Positions 52,597 to 60,988 of a stretch of 64,000 bases of DNA are shown piece by piece. A model generated the notes under the pieces. The model saw only the letters and a program-made list of their open reading frames with translations, ran no database searches and was not told where the DNA came from. Within the stretch, counting starts at the first letter, position 1. Every line of letters begins with the position of its first letter. Source of the DNA: Jiangella mangrovi (GTDB taxonomy: Bacteria > Actinomycetota > Actinomycetes > Jiangellales > Jiangellaceae); assembly GCF_014204975.1 (NCBI RefSeq), contig NZ_JACHMM010000001.1:2852001-2916000 (forward strand). The letters run 5' to 3'. The translations under genes were made by a program, and so were the position numbers.

Positions 52597-54204
52597 TTGA
52601 ACGGGACCCTCGTCGCGGCCCGCGCGCGGAACCGGCGCGACGTGGCACTCTGGGCCGGCTGGGCGGTGCTGGTGACGGTCACCGTCGCGCTGGCCGTGTG
52701 GGCGCTGCGGACGCTGATCGACGTGCCCGGCGCGCTGCTCCCATGGGCGCTGCTCGGGCTGGTCGCGGTGCCGGTCGCCGTCGTGGCGTCGGTGCTGCCC
52801 CGGCTGCGGCGCCGAGCGGGCGCCGTCGCCGGCCCGTCCCTGGTGTTCTGCGGGCTGGTGCTCATGGTGCTGGCCGTCTATCTGGTGGTCGTCATCGGGC
52901 TCGGCGAGGAGGTCGACGACGACGGCCAGGGCGTGCTGGCGTTCTCGATGGTCGCCGCGCTGACCGCCGTCGTGCTGGCCGAGCCGGTGCGGGCACGGCT
53001 GCGCGAGCTGGCCGAGCAGTGGGCCGGGCCGAGGCAGCGGCCCGCGTCGTCGGCGCTCGAGACCTTCGGCTCGCGGATGACCCGCGCCGTCCCCATGGAC
53101 GAGCTGCTGCTCCAGCTGGCCGAGACGCTGCGCTCGACCCTGGGGCCGCTGGGTGCGGAGGTGTGGACCGGCGAGGACGGTGTCCTGGATCGGACGGTGT
53201 CGGTGCCCGAGCGCGGCCCCGGCCGGCTGACCCTCGCCGGAGCCGAGCTGGCCGCCGTCGCCCGGGCCCGGGTCTCCGGCAACGCGTGGGCCGCGATGTG
53301 GCTGCCGGCGGTGCTGGCCGGCGCCGGCGAACCCGGCCGGCGGTCGCTGCGCATCGCGTCGGTCACGCACCTGGGCCGGCTGCTCGGGCTGCTCGTGGTC
53401 GTGCGCTCGGCCGACGACCGGCCGTTCAGCGACGACGACGACCGCGTGCTTGCCGACCTCGCCCGGCAGGTCGGGCTGGCGCTGCACAACGTCCGCCTCG
53501 ACTCCGCGCTGCAGGCGTCGCTCGAGGAGCTGCGCCGGCGCAACGCCGAGCTGCAGGCGTCGCGGGCCCGCATCGTGTCCGCCGCCGACGCGTCGCGCCG
53601 CGAGATCGAGCGCAACCTGCACGACGGCGCGCAGCAGCATCTCGTCGCGCTGGCCGTGAAGCTGGGGCTGGCGAAGCGGCTGGCCGACGGCGACGCGGCA
53701 GCCCTGCTCGACGAGCTGCGCACGGACGTCCAGGAGACACTGACCCAGCTGCGCGAGCTGGCCCACGGCATCTACCCGCCGCTGCTGCGCGAGCACGGGC
53801 TCGGCGAGGCGCTGCGCAACGCCGCGAACCGCGCCGCGGTGCCCACGCGCGTCGTGGCCGGCACCGACCTGCGCTACCCGCCGGAGGCCGAGGCCGCGGT
53901 CTACTTCTGCTGCCTCGAGGCCATCCAGAACGCCGGCAAGCACGCCGGTCCGGGGGCGTCGGTGACGGTGCGGGTGTCCGGCGACGGCGCGGGCGTGGAG
54001 TTCGAGGTGGCCGACGACGGCGCCGGCTTCGACCCCGCGACCGTCGGCGAGAGCCACGGGTTCGTGAACATGCGCGACCGGCTGGGCGCGTTCGGCGGCG
54101 AGCTGAGCGTCGACAGCGCACCCGGCGCCGGCACGACGATCCACGGGACGCTGCCGGCGGCCGCGCTGGCGCCACGCGAACCGGCGGAGACCGGGCGGCC
54201 ATGA
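52597..54204 (+). CDS. Sensor histidine kinase, HisKA_3 family (kinase 1)
   Basis: A kinase of 535 residues with four N-terminal membrane helices (about 15-110), a GAF-like region (about 150-290), a coiled segment (DSALQASLEELRRRNAELQ), the phospho-acceptor box EIERNLHDGAQQHLVAL and an ATPase domain (EAIQNAGKHA, DDGAGFD, GFVNMRDRLG). I chose TTG 52597, 8 bases after GGAGG; the GTG at 52588 is in frame but sits on the ribosome site. The phosphorylation box and ATPase domain are almost identical to kinase 2. It overlaps kinase 2 by four bases. Confidence 0.9.
   Translation: MNGTLVAARARNRRDVALWAGWAVLVTVTVALAVWALRTLIDVPGALLPWALLGLVAVPVAVVASVLPRLRRRAGAVAGPSLVFCGLVLMVLAVYLVVVIGLGEEVDDDGQGVLAFSMVAALTAVVLAEPVRARLRELAEQWAGPRQRPASSALETFGSRMTRAVPMDELLLQLAETLRSTLGPLGAEVWTGEDGVLDRTVSVPERGPGRLTLAGAELAAVARARVSGNAWAAMWLPAVLAGAGEPGRRSLRIASVTHLGRLLGLLVVVRSADDRPFSDDDDRVLADLARQVGLALHNVRLDSALQASLEELRRRNAELQASRARIVSAADASRREIERNLHDGAQQHLVALAVKLGLAKRLADGDAAALLDELRTDVQETLTQLRELAHGIYPPLLREHGLGEALRNAANRAAVPTRVVAGTDLRYPPEAEAAVYFCCLEAIQNAGKHAGPGASVTVRVSGDGAGVEFEVADDGAGFDPATVGESHGFVNMRDRLGAFGGELSVDSAPGAGTTIHGTLPAAALAPREPAETGRP
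53560..53820 (+). repeat. Histidine kinase core, direct repeat copy 1
   Basis: The first 71 bases (53560-53630) match 55650-55720 exactly and the rest to about 53820 matches at well over 90 percent, including third codon positions. Similarity continues more weakly through the ATPase domain. Confidence 0.85.
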
Positions 54205-56252
54205 CCGCGACGGTGCCGCGAGCACTGCGGGGACGGTCGCCGGTCCGGCTGGGGCCGGTGGGCCGGCGGCGGCTGCTGCGCACCGTCGTCGCGCTCGCGG
54301 TGGCGGTCGTGCCCGCGTGCATCGCGCTGGTCGTCGTCTTCGACGAGCTGCTGCGCGACGCCGGCCGGCCCGACCTGACCCAGGGCCTGACCAGCGGGGT
54401 CGTCTACGTCCTCGCGATGGTCAGCGCGTCCGTCGTGGGCGCCGGGCTGGTCCTGCACCGCCCGCGGCACCCCGTCGGCTGGCTGTTCCTCGGGCTCGGG
54501 ACGCTGCAGGCCGTCGGGCCCGCGCTGACCGGCTATGCGGCCTACGGCGCCATCGCCCGGCCCGGCTCGCTGCCGCTGGCCACCATGGCCGGGCTCTTCG
54601 CCGACTCGGTGTTCGTGCTCTGGTTCGTCAGCATCGCCCTGGTGTTCCACCTGACGCCGGACGGTCGGGCGCTGTCGCCGCGGTGGGCGTGGGCCGCGCG
54701 GGCCACCGTCGGCGCCGGCCTGCTCAGCGTCGCGCTGGTGTTCCTCACGCCGTCGCACGCGGAGCCGCCACTGGAGGGTCTGGACAACCCGCTGGCCGCC
54801 GGTGGCGCCGTCGCCGACGTGCTCGACATCGCCCGCAGCGTCGCGGTCATCCTCACCGGCGCCGGCCTGGTCGTCGCGGCGGTATCGCTGCTGGTGCGGT
54901 TCCGGCGGGCGCGCGGGACGGCCCGCCAGCAGCTCCTCTGGCTGGCGCCGGCGGCCGTGCTGATCCCGGTGCTGGTGGCGGCGTCGTTCGTCGCGTCGTA
55001 CCTGCGCTCGCAGGCCGTGCTGGACGTCGTGGCCGGGCTGTTCGTGGTGCTGCTGCCGATCGCGACCGCGCTGGCCATCACGCAGTACCACCTGTTCGAC
55101 GTCGACCGGATCCTCAGCCGGGCGCTGACGTACGCGCTGCTCACCGCGGTCCTGGCGATCGTCTACGTGGTCGTGGTGGTCGCCGTCGGGGCCGCCGCGG
55201 GCGGGTCGCAGCTGTCCGCCGTCGTCGCCACCCTGGCCGCGGTGAGCGTCGCCGGAGCGGCCCGCCGCCGGCTGCAGGACGCCGTCGACCGCCGCTTCAA
55301 CCGGCGCCGATTCGACGCCGTCCGCATGGTCCGGCATTTCGTGCGCGCTCCCGAGCCGGGCGTGAGCGTCGAGGACGTGCTGCGCCAGGCGGCCGGCGAC
55401 CCGTCGCTGCGGGTGGCCTACTGGGTCGACGGCCGGCGCGAGTGGGTCTCCGGCGACGGGCGGCCGGCGGCGGAGCTCGGTGCTGACGACGTGGTGCTGG
55501 CCGGTCACGACCGCACCATCGCGCGGGTCGGCGCCGGGCCCGAGGTGCCGCCCGGCCTGCTGCGCGCCGTCGTCACCGAGGCCCGGCCCGAGCTGGACAA
55601 CGCCGGGCTGCGGGCCGCCGTCGCGCTGCAGCTGGTCGAGGTGCGCGAGTCGCGGGCCCGCATCGTGTCCGCCGCCGACGCGTCGCGCCGCGAGATCGAG
55701 CGCAACCTGCACGACGGCGCCCAGCAGCACCTCGTCGCGCTGGCGGTGAAGCTCGGGCTCGCGCGGCGGCTGGCCGACGGCGACACCGCGGCCCTGCTCG
55801 ACGAGCTGCGCACCGACGTGCAGGAGACGCTCACCCAGCTGCGCGAGCTGGCGCACGGCATCTACCCGCCGCTGCTGCGCGAGCACGGCCTGGGCGAGGC
55901 CCTGCGCACGGCCGCCGCCCGCGCCGTCCGCCCCACCACGGTCGACGTCGCCACCGCCCGCCGGTTCGCTCCCGGCGCCGAGGCGGCCGTCTACTTCTGC
56001 TGCCTCGAGGCCATGCAGAACGCCGGCAAGCACGCCGGCGACGGTGCGTCGGTGACGGTGCACGTCGGCGAGACCGATGCGGGCGTCGAGTTCGAGGTGT
56101 CCGACGACGGCGCCGGCTTCGACCCCGCCGTCGCCGGCGAGAGCCACGGGTTCGTGAACATGCGCGACCGGCTGGGCTCGCTCGGCGGCCGGCTCACCGT
56201 CGACAGCGGGCCGGGCCGTGGCACCGTCGTGCGCGGGACCCTGCCGGTATGA
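54201..56252 (+). CDS. Sensor histidine kinase, HisKA_3 family (kinase 2)
   Basis: A 683-residue kinase. The N-terminal half has about eight membrane helices (about 25-345; e.g. VVALAVAVVPACIALVVVF and LDVVAGLFVVLLPIATALAI) and a short linker with ARRRLQDAVDRRFNRRRFDA, then a small sensory region (about 375-465) and the same kinase core as kinase 1 (ERNLHDGAQQHLVAL, EAMQNAGKHA, DDGAGFD, GFVNMRDRLG). It is coupled to both neighbours by ATGA overlaps. Two kinases with one core but different membrane inputs suggest two signals feeding one regulator. Confidence 0.92.
   Translation: MTATVPRALRGRSPVRLGPVGRRRLLRTVVALAVAVVPACIALVVVFDELLRDAGRPDLTQGLTSGVVYVLAMVSASVVGAGLVLHRPRHPVGWLFLGLGTLQAVGPALTGYAAYGAIARPGSLPLATMAGLFADSVFVLWFVSIALVFHLTPDGRALSPRWAWAARATVGAGLLSVALVFLTPSHAEPPLEGLDNPLAAGGAVADVLDIARSVAVILTGAGLVVAAVSLLVRFRRARGTARQQLLWLAPAAVLIPVLVAASFVASYLRSQAVLDVVAGLFVVLLPIATALAITQYHLFDVDRILSRALTYALLTAVLAIVYVVVVVAVGAAAGGSQLSAVVATLAAVSVAGAARRRLQDAVDRRFNRRRFDAVRMVRHFVRAPEPGVSVEDVLRQAAGDPSLRVAYWVDGRREWVSGDGRPAAELGADDVVLAGHDRTIARVGAGPEVPPGLLRAVVTEARPELDNAGLRAAVALQLVEVRESRARIVSAADASRREIERNLHDGAQQHLVALAVKLGLARRLADGDTAALLDELRTDVQETLTQLRELAHGIYPPLLREHGLGEALRTAAARAVRPTTVDVATARRFAPGAEAAVYFCCLEAMQNAGKHAGDGASVTVHVGETDAGVEFEVSDDGAGFDPAVAGESHGFVNMRDRLGSLGGRLTVDSGPGRGTVVRGTLPV
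55650..55910 (+). repeat. Histidine kinase core, direct repeat copy 2
   Basis: Partner of 53560-53820. Recent duplication or gene conversion has kept this segment alike while the N-terminal halves differ completely. Confidence 0.85.
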
Positions 56253-56965
56253 CGCCGTCCGCGCTGGCCGCACCCGGTACGCTCCCACCCGTGACCACAG
56301 GTGGGCGGGTCCGCGTCGTCGTCGCCGACGACGCGCTGCTGGTGCGCGAGGGCGTCCAGCGCGTCCTCGGGCTGTACCCGGACCTCGAGGTGGTGGCGGT
56401 GGCCGGCGACCTCGACGAGCTGCTGGCCGCCGTCGAGCAGCACCGGCCCGACGTCGTCGTCACCGACATCCGCATGCCGCCCACGTCGAGCGACGAGGGC
56501 ATCCGCGCGGCCACGCAGCTGCGCCGGACGGCACCCGATACCGGCGTCGTCGTGCTGTCGCAGTACGCCGCGCCCGGGTACGCGCTCGAGCTGCTGTCGG
56601 GTGGCTCGCAGCGGCGCGCGTACCTGCTCAAGGAGCGCATCAGCGAGCCCGACCAGCTGGCCGAGGCCGTCCGCGAGGTCGCCCGCGGCGGCAGCGTCGT
56701 CGACCCCGCCGTCGTCGAGGTGCTGGTCGCGGGCGCGCGCCCGGCCGGTGACCCCCTCGCCGGCCTGACCCGGCGCGAGCTCGAGGTGTTGGAGCAGATC
56801 GCCCAGGGCAAGAGCAACGCCGGCGTCGCCGCCAGCCTCGTGCTCACCGAGCGCGCCGTCGAGAAGCACATCAACGCGCTGTTCGCCAAGCTCGGGCTCA
56901 CCGCCGAGCCCGAGGTGCACCGCCGGGTCAGCGCCGTCCTGCTCTACCTGGCGTCCCTGCGCTGA
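56249..56965 (+). CDS. NarL/LuxR-family response regulator
   Basis: A 238-residue regulator: receiver (about 20-140) with VVVADDALLVREGV, phospho-acceptor Asp in VVVTDIRMPP and Lys in AYLLKERI, then a complete LuxR helix-turn-helix (GLTRRELEVLEQIAQGKSNA, RAVEKHINALFAKLGL). It is the obvious partner of the two kinases and the last gene of the operon. The start ATG 56249 overlaps the kinase stop; an internal GTG (56291) giving VTTGGRVRVVV would drop the 14 poorly conserved residues at the start. Confidence 0.95.
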   Translation: MTPSALAAPGTLPPVTTGGRVRVVVADDALLVREGVQRVLGLYPDLEVVAVAGDLDELLAAVEQHRPDVVVTDIRMPPTSSDEGIRAATQLRRTAPDTGVVVLSQYAAPGYALELLSGGSQRRAYLLKERISEPDQLAEAVREVARGGSVVDPAVVEVLVAGARPAGDPLAGLTRRELEVLEQIAQGKSNAGVAASLVLTERAVEKHINALFAKLGLTAEPEVHRRVSAVLLYLASLR

Positions 56966-57010
56966 CGGCCCGGCGAGGGTGCCGGCCGTCGATCCACCGC
57001 AGCGGCCCCG

Positions 57011-57488
57011 CCTGCGAAACCGGCTCACGCTCGGGAAACCGACGAACACGGGCTCGGCCGGGCGTCCAACCGCGAGCGCCTTGGCTGGCCTGGTCGTCGC
57101 GCGGGAGCGGGCATTTCGGGCGCCGTGGCGGTGACCAGCCTTGCCAAGGTGCGGCGCCGCCGACCACTGGGGGCACGCCCGCCTGCGAAACCGGCTCACG
57201 CTCGGGAAACCGACGGACACGGGCCCGGCCGGCCCTCCAACCGCCGGTTTCCCGAGCGTCCGCCGGTTTCCCGAGCGTCACCCGTCCGGCTGCGACGCTC
57301 GAGCGCTTGGCTGGCCTGGTCGTCGCGCGGGAGCGGGCATTTCGGGCGCCGTGGCGGTGACCAGCCTTGCCAAGGTGCGGCGCCGCCGACCACTGGGGGA
57401 ACGCCCGCCTGCGAAACCGGCTCACGCTCGGGAAACCGACGGATACGGGCCTCGCCGGCCCTCCAACCGCCGGTTTCCCGAGCGTCAC
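57011..57488 (+). repeat. Tandem intergenic repeat, about 2.4 units
   Basis: Three units begin with CCTGCGAAACCGGCTCACGC: 57011-57181 (171 b), 57182-57407 (226 b) and 57408-57488 (partial). About 130 bases around TTGGCTGGCCTGGTCGTCGC are nearly identical between units 1 and 2. Unit 2 has an insertion with a doubled CGGTTTCCCGAGCG, which is the reverse complement of CGCTCGGGAAACCG in every unit head, so hairpins can form within and between units. The 618-base gap 56966-57583 holds no credible gene; long frames through it are artefacts of the repeat. Confidence 0.85.
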
Positions 57489-57507
57489 CACGAGGCGGTT
57501 CGTCGGC

Positions 57508-57524
57508 GGGGGTGCTGGCACCCC
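57508..57524. promoter_or_regulatory. Shared near-palindrome, copy 3
   Basis: GGGGGTGCTGGCACCCC contains the perfect dyad GGGGTGC-TG-GCACCCC, centred about 68 bases before the receiver-only gene. Confidence 0.6.
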
Positions 57525-57583
57525 TCGTGAGACGGGTGGTGACCGGGTGGCACGAGGGCCGTGGGCGGGCCGATCATGGTGGT

Positions 57584-58003
57584 ATGGCCGGTAGTCCGCA
57601 CACCCCCCACGTCGAGGCGCCGACCGCCGTCGTCGACGTCCTCGTGGTCGACGACCAGGAGCTGTACCTGTCCGTCGCCCGGTTCGTCGTCGGCTCCACG
57701 CCCGGCTTCCGGGTCGCCGGCGAGGCCACCAGCGGCGAGGACGCGGTCACGCAGGCGGCCGCGCTGCGCCCGGGGCTGGTGCTCATGGACATCAACCTGC
57801 CCGGCATCTCCGGCATCGAGGCCACCCGCCGCCTGGTCGCGGCGCACCCCGGCGCCGTCGTCCTGCTGATGTCGACCTACCCCGCATCGGACCTGCCGCA
57901 GGACGCCAGCACCAGCGGGGCGCGCGCGTACGTCCACAAAGAGGATCTCGCGCCCGACGTGCTGGTGGCCGTCATGTCGGGGGAGCTGCCGCCCGGATTC
58001 TGA
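57584..58003 (+). CDS. Receiver-only response regulator
   Basis: A 139-residue protein that is a receiver domain alone: LVVDDQELYLSVARF (acidic pair), phospho-acceptor Asp in LMDINLPGISGIEA, Ser/Thr in LLMSTY, and Lys in AYVHKEDL. It lacks an output domain, so it may act by protein contact, as a phosphate sink or as a CheY/Spo0F-like relay. ATG 57584 is the conserved-domain start; the open frame upstream is repeat sequence. No kinase gene is next to it except the two upstream. Confidence 0.85.
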   Translation: MAGSPHTPHVEAPTAVVDVLVVDDQELYLSVARFVVGSTPGFRVAGEATSGEDAVTQAAALRPGLVLMDINLPGISGIEATRRLVAAHPGAVVLLMSTYPASDLPQDASTSGARAYVHKEDLAPDVLVAVMSGELPPGF

Positions 58004-58052
58004 GCCGGGAAAATGCCTCGACCGGTGCCGCCGGCTCGGTGAGACTGAGGGC

Positions 58053-59729
58053 ATGGGCCACGTCGACCTCAACGCCGTCTCGTTCACCCTGCCCGACGGG
58101 CGGGTGCTGCTCGACGACGTCTCGTTCCGGGTCGGCGACGGCGCCAAGGTCGCGCTGGTCGGGGCGAACGGGTCGGGCAAGACGACGCTGCTGCGCATCG
58201 TGGCCGGCGACCTCGCCGCGCACGGCGGCGCCGTCACGCGCAGCGGCGGGCTGGGCGTCATGCGCCAGTTCGTGGCCCGCGACGCCCAGGACGTGCGCGA
58301 CCTGCTGCTGTCGGTGGCGCCGCCCCGCGTGCGGGCCGCCGCTGCCGCCGTCGACGCCGCCGAGCTGGCCATGATGGACCGCGACGACGAGCCGACGCAG
58401 ATGACGTACGCCACCGCGCTGGCCGAGTGGGCCGACGCCGGCGGCTACGAGACCGAGGTCCTGTGGGACGTCTGCACCACGGCCGCGCTGGGCATCCCGT
58501 TCGAGCGGTGCCGCTGGCGCGAGGTGTCCACGCTGTCCGGCGGCGAGCAGAAGCGGCTGGTGCTCGAGGCGCTGCTGCGCGGCCCCGACGAGGTGTTGCT
58601 GCTCGACGAGCCCGACAACTTCCTCGACGTCCCGGCCAAGCGCTGGCTCGAGGACCGGCTGGTCGAGTCGCAGAAGACCGTCCTCTACGTCAGCCACGAC
58701 CGCGAGCTGCTGCACCGCACGGCCACGCGCGTCGTCACCGTCGAGCTGGGCGCGGCCGGCAACACCACGTGGGTGCACCCGGCCGGGTTCGGCAGCTACC
58801 ACGAGGCGCGGCGCGAGCGGTTCGCCCGGTTCGAGGAACTGGGCCGGCGCTGGGACGAGGAGCACGCGAAGCTCAAGGCGCTCGTGCTCATGTACAAGCA
58901 GAAGGCCGCCTACAACGACGGCCTCGCCTCGCGGTACCAGGCGGCGCAGACCCGGCTGCGCAAGTTCGAGGAGGCCGGGCCGCCGCAGGCCATCCCGCGC
59001 GAGCAGAACGTGCGCATGCGGCTGCAGGGCGGGCGCACCGGCAAGCGCGCCGTCGTCTGCGAGTCCCTGGAGCTGACGGGGCTCATGAAGCCGTTCGACC
59101 TCGAGGTCTGGTACGGCGAGCGGGTCGCCGTCCTCGGCTCCAACGGCTCCGGCAAGTCGCACTTCCTGCGGCTGCTGGCGGCCGGCGGCTCCGACCCCGA
59201 ACCCGAGCACGAGCCCGTCGACGACGTGCCCATCGCTCCCGTGGCGCACACCGGCGTGGGACGGCTGGGCGCGCGGGTGCGGCCGGGCTGGTTCGCGCAG
59301 ACGCACGAGCATCCCGAGCTGGTCGGCCGCACGCTGCTCGAGATCCTGCACCGCGGCGACGGCCGCCGCGCCGGCATGCCGCGCGAGCAGGCCAGCCGCG
59401 TGCTCGACCGGTACGAGCTCGCGCACGCCGGCGAGCAGGCGTTCGAGTCGCTGTCCGGCGGGCAGCAGGCGCGGCTGCAGATCCTGCTGCTCGAGCTGTC
59501 CGGCGCCACGCTGCTGCTGCTCGACGAGCCCACCGACAACCTCGACCTCGTGTCGGCCGAGGCGCTGCAGGACGGGCTCGAGGTGTTCGACGGGACGGTG
59601 CTCGCCGTCACCCACGACCGCTGGTTCGCCCGCGACTTCGACCGCTTCCTCGTGTTCGGTGCCAACGGCTCGGTCTACGAGTCGCCGGAGCCGGTCTGGG
59701 ACGAGGGCCGCGTCACCCGGGTGCGCTGA
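58053..59729 (+). CDS. ABC-F family ATPase
   Basis: A 558-residue soluble protein with two ABC cassettes and no membrane part. Cassette 1: GANGSGKTTLL, LSGGEQKRL, LLLDEPDNFLD. Cassette 2: GSNGSGKSHFL, LSGGQQARL, LLLDEPTDNLD. The inter-cassette helical arm (about 235-310; RRWDEEHAKLKALVLMYKQK) is the part that reaches the ribosomal tRNA site. ABC-F proteins act in translation or in protection from ribosome-targeting antibiotics; which applies cannot be told here. It is coupled to the acetyltransferase gene by a one-base overlap. Confidence 0.95.
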   Translation: MGHVDLNAVSFTLPDGRVLLDDVSFRVGDGAKVALVGANGSGKTTLLRIVAGDLAAHGGAVTRSGGLGVMRQFVARDAQDVRDLLLSVAPPRVRAAAAAVDAAELAMMDRDDEPTQMTYATALAEWADAGGYETEVLWDVCTTAALGIPFERCRWREVSTLSGGEQKRLVLEALLRGPDEVLLLDEPDNFLDVPAKRWLEDRLVESQKTVLYVSHDRELLHRTATRVVTVELGAAGNTTWVHPAGFGSYHEARRERFARFEELGRRWDEEHAKLKALVLMYKQKAAYNDGLASRYQAAQTRLRKFEEAGPPQAIPREQNVRMRLQGGRTGKRAVVCESLELTGLMKPFDLEVWYGERVAVLGSNGSGKSHFLRLLAAGGSDPEPEHEPVDDVPIAPVAHTGVGRLGARVRPGWFAQTHEHPELVGRTLLEILHRGDGRRAGMPREQASRVLDRYELAHAGEQAFESLSGGQQARLQILLLELSGATLLLLDEPTDNLDLVSAEALQDGLEVFDGTVLAVTHDRWFARDFDRFLVFGANGSVYESPEPVWDEGRVTRVR

Positions 59730-60583
59730 TGCCGTCGGTCACGATCGGCACCGACGCCGAGGAGTTCTGGCAGCGGGCGGGTGGGTGGCTGGAACGGTCG
59801 CCCGTCGTCCACTCGGTGCTGCTCACCACGGTCGACCGCGTGCGCCGGGGTGCGGGGTCCGGGCCGGGCGGCGTGTTCGCGGTCCTGTCGTCCTCCTCCG
59901 ACGACGGCGGTGGCGGGGGTGTCGCCGGGGTGGCGGTGTGGACGCCGCCGTTCCGGGCGTACGTGTCCGCGCCACCGGTGGGGGCCGAGCTGCTGGCGCT
60001 GGCCATGCTCGCGGAGCACCCCGGCGTCGACGGCGTCACGGGCGTCGCCGACCAGGCCGCGGCGTACGCGCGGGCGTGGGCGGGACACACCGGCGGCACC
60101 GTCGCCGTCGCCATGGACCAGCGGCTGTTCGAGCTCGACACCGTCGTGCCGCCGCGGCCGGCGCCCGGAGCCGCGCGGCTCGCCGGGCCCGGCGACCGCG
60201 ACCTGCTGGTCGAATGGACGCTGGCGTTCGAGGTGGAGTCCAACGCCGCGCCCGGCGCGAGCGTCGCCGAGCGCGTCGTCGACCTGCTGCTCGCCGAACA
60301 GCGCGCCTGGCTCTGGGACGACGGCGGCCCGGCCTGCTTCGTGGGCGTCTCGCGCACCGTCGCCGGCGTCGCCCGCATCGCGCCCGTGTACACCCCGCCC
60401 GCGCGGCGCCGCCGCGGGTACGCATCGGTGCTGGTGGCGGCGGTCAGCCAGGCCGTGCTCGATGCGGGTGCGCACCGTGCCGCCCTCTTCACCGACCTGG
60501 CCAACCCCACTTCGAACAAGGTCTACACCGCGCTGGGCTACCGCCCCATCGCCGACGTGACGGCCCACGTGTTCACCCGCTGA
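59729..60583 (+). CDS. GNAT-family N-acetyltransferase
   Basis: A 284-residue protein whose C-terminal 120 residues carry the acetyl-CoA motif RIAPVYTPPARRRRGYAS followed by the helix VLVAAVSQAVLDAG, and the late TSNKVYTALGYRPI. The N-terminal half is a degenerate GNAT-like region (FRAYVSAPPVGAELLALAML). The substrate is unknown. Its start overlaps the ABC-F stop. Confidence 0.88.
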   Translation: MPSVTIGTDAEEFWQRAGGWLERSPVVHSVLLTTVDRVRRGAGSGPGGVFAVLSSSSDDGGGGGVAGVAVWTPPFRAYVSAPPVGAELLALAMLAEHPGVDGVTGVADQAAAYARAWAGHTGGTVAVAMDQRLFELDTVVPPRPAPGAARLAGPGDRDLLVEWTLAFEVESNAAPGASVAERVVDLLLAEQRAWLWDDGGPACFVGVSRTVAGVARIAPVYTPPARRRRGYASVLVAAVSQAVLDAGAHRAALFTDLANPTSNKVYTALGYRPIADVTAHVFTR

Positions 60584-60589
60584 GGAGGG

Positions 60590-60988
60590 TCATGGGCTCG
60601 GATACAGCTCGATGTCGGCCTGGTGGGTGCCCAGCAGTTTCGCGTCGCCGGTGAGAAGGGGACAGGCGAGAAGCTCGGCGAGTGCGATGTATGCGGCGTC
60701 GTAGGCGGTGTAGTTGTGCCGTAGCTCCCACATGCGCCCGGCCAGCGCCGACCCTGGGATGCGCTCGATGTGCAGGTCGGCGAAGTCGGCCCTGATCTCG
60801 TCGGCCTGGGACGGCGACAATTTGTGTCCTAACGTGAGGCCGCGCAGGGCGTTGGCGACCTCGAAGTCGATGAGATGGGGCGCGTGCAGAACACGAGGCT
60901 CCGACAGGCGCTGGCGCAGGATCTCGTCGTGCTGTGCCTCTCCCAGGGCGTAGAGGACCAGCGAGGTGTCGACGACTATCGCGCTCAT
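60590..60988 (-). CDS. vapC: VapC-family PIN-domain ribonuclease toxin
   Basis: A 132-residue PIN protein. The four acidic residues of the active site are present: D7 (VVDTSLVLYAL), E43 (DFEVANALRG), D97 (AYDAAYIALAE) and D115 (TGDAKL). VapC toxins cut tRNA or rRNA. The start overlaps the antitoxin stop by four bases, the usual VapBC arrangement. Confidence 0.92.
   Translation of the reverse strand: MSAIVVDTSLVLYALGEAQHDEILRQRLSEPRVLHAPHLIDFEVANALRGLTLGHKLSPSQADEIRADFADLHIERIPGSALAGRMWELRHNYTAYDAAYIALAELLACPLLTGDAKLLGTHQADIELYPSP

Noticed and set aside
57011..57488. A CRISPR array
   Set aside because: Units are 170-230 bases and nearly identical throughout, without short direct repeats separated by unique spacers.
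57125..57583. Extending the receiver-only gene upstream to 57125
   Set aside because: The added residues come from tandem repeat DNA and are not receiver sequence; the domain starts after ATG 57584.
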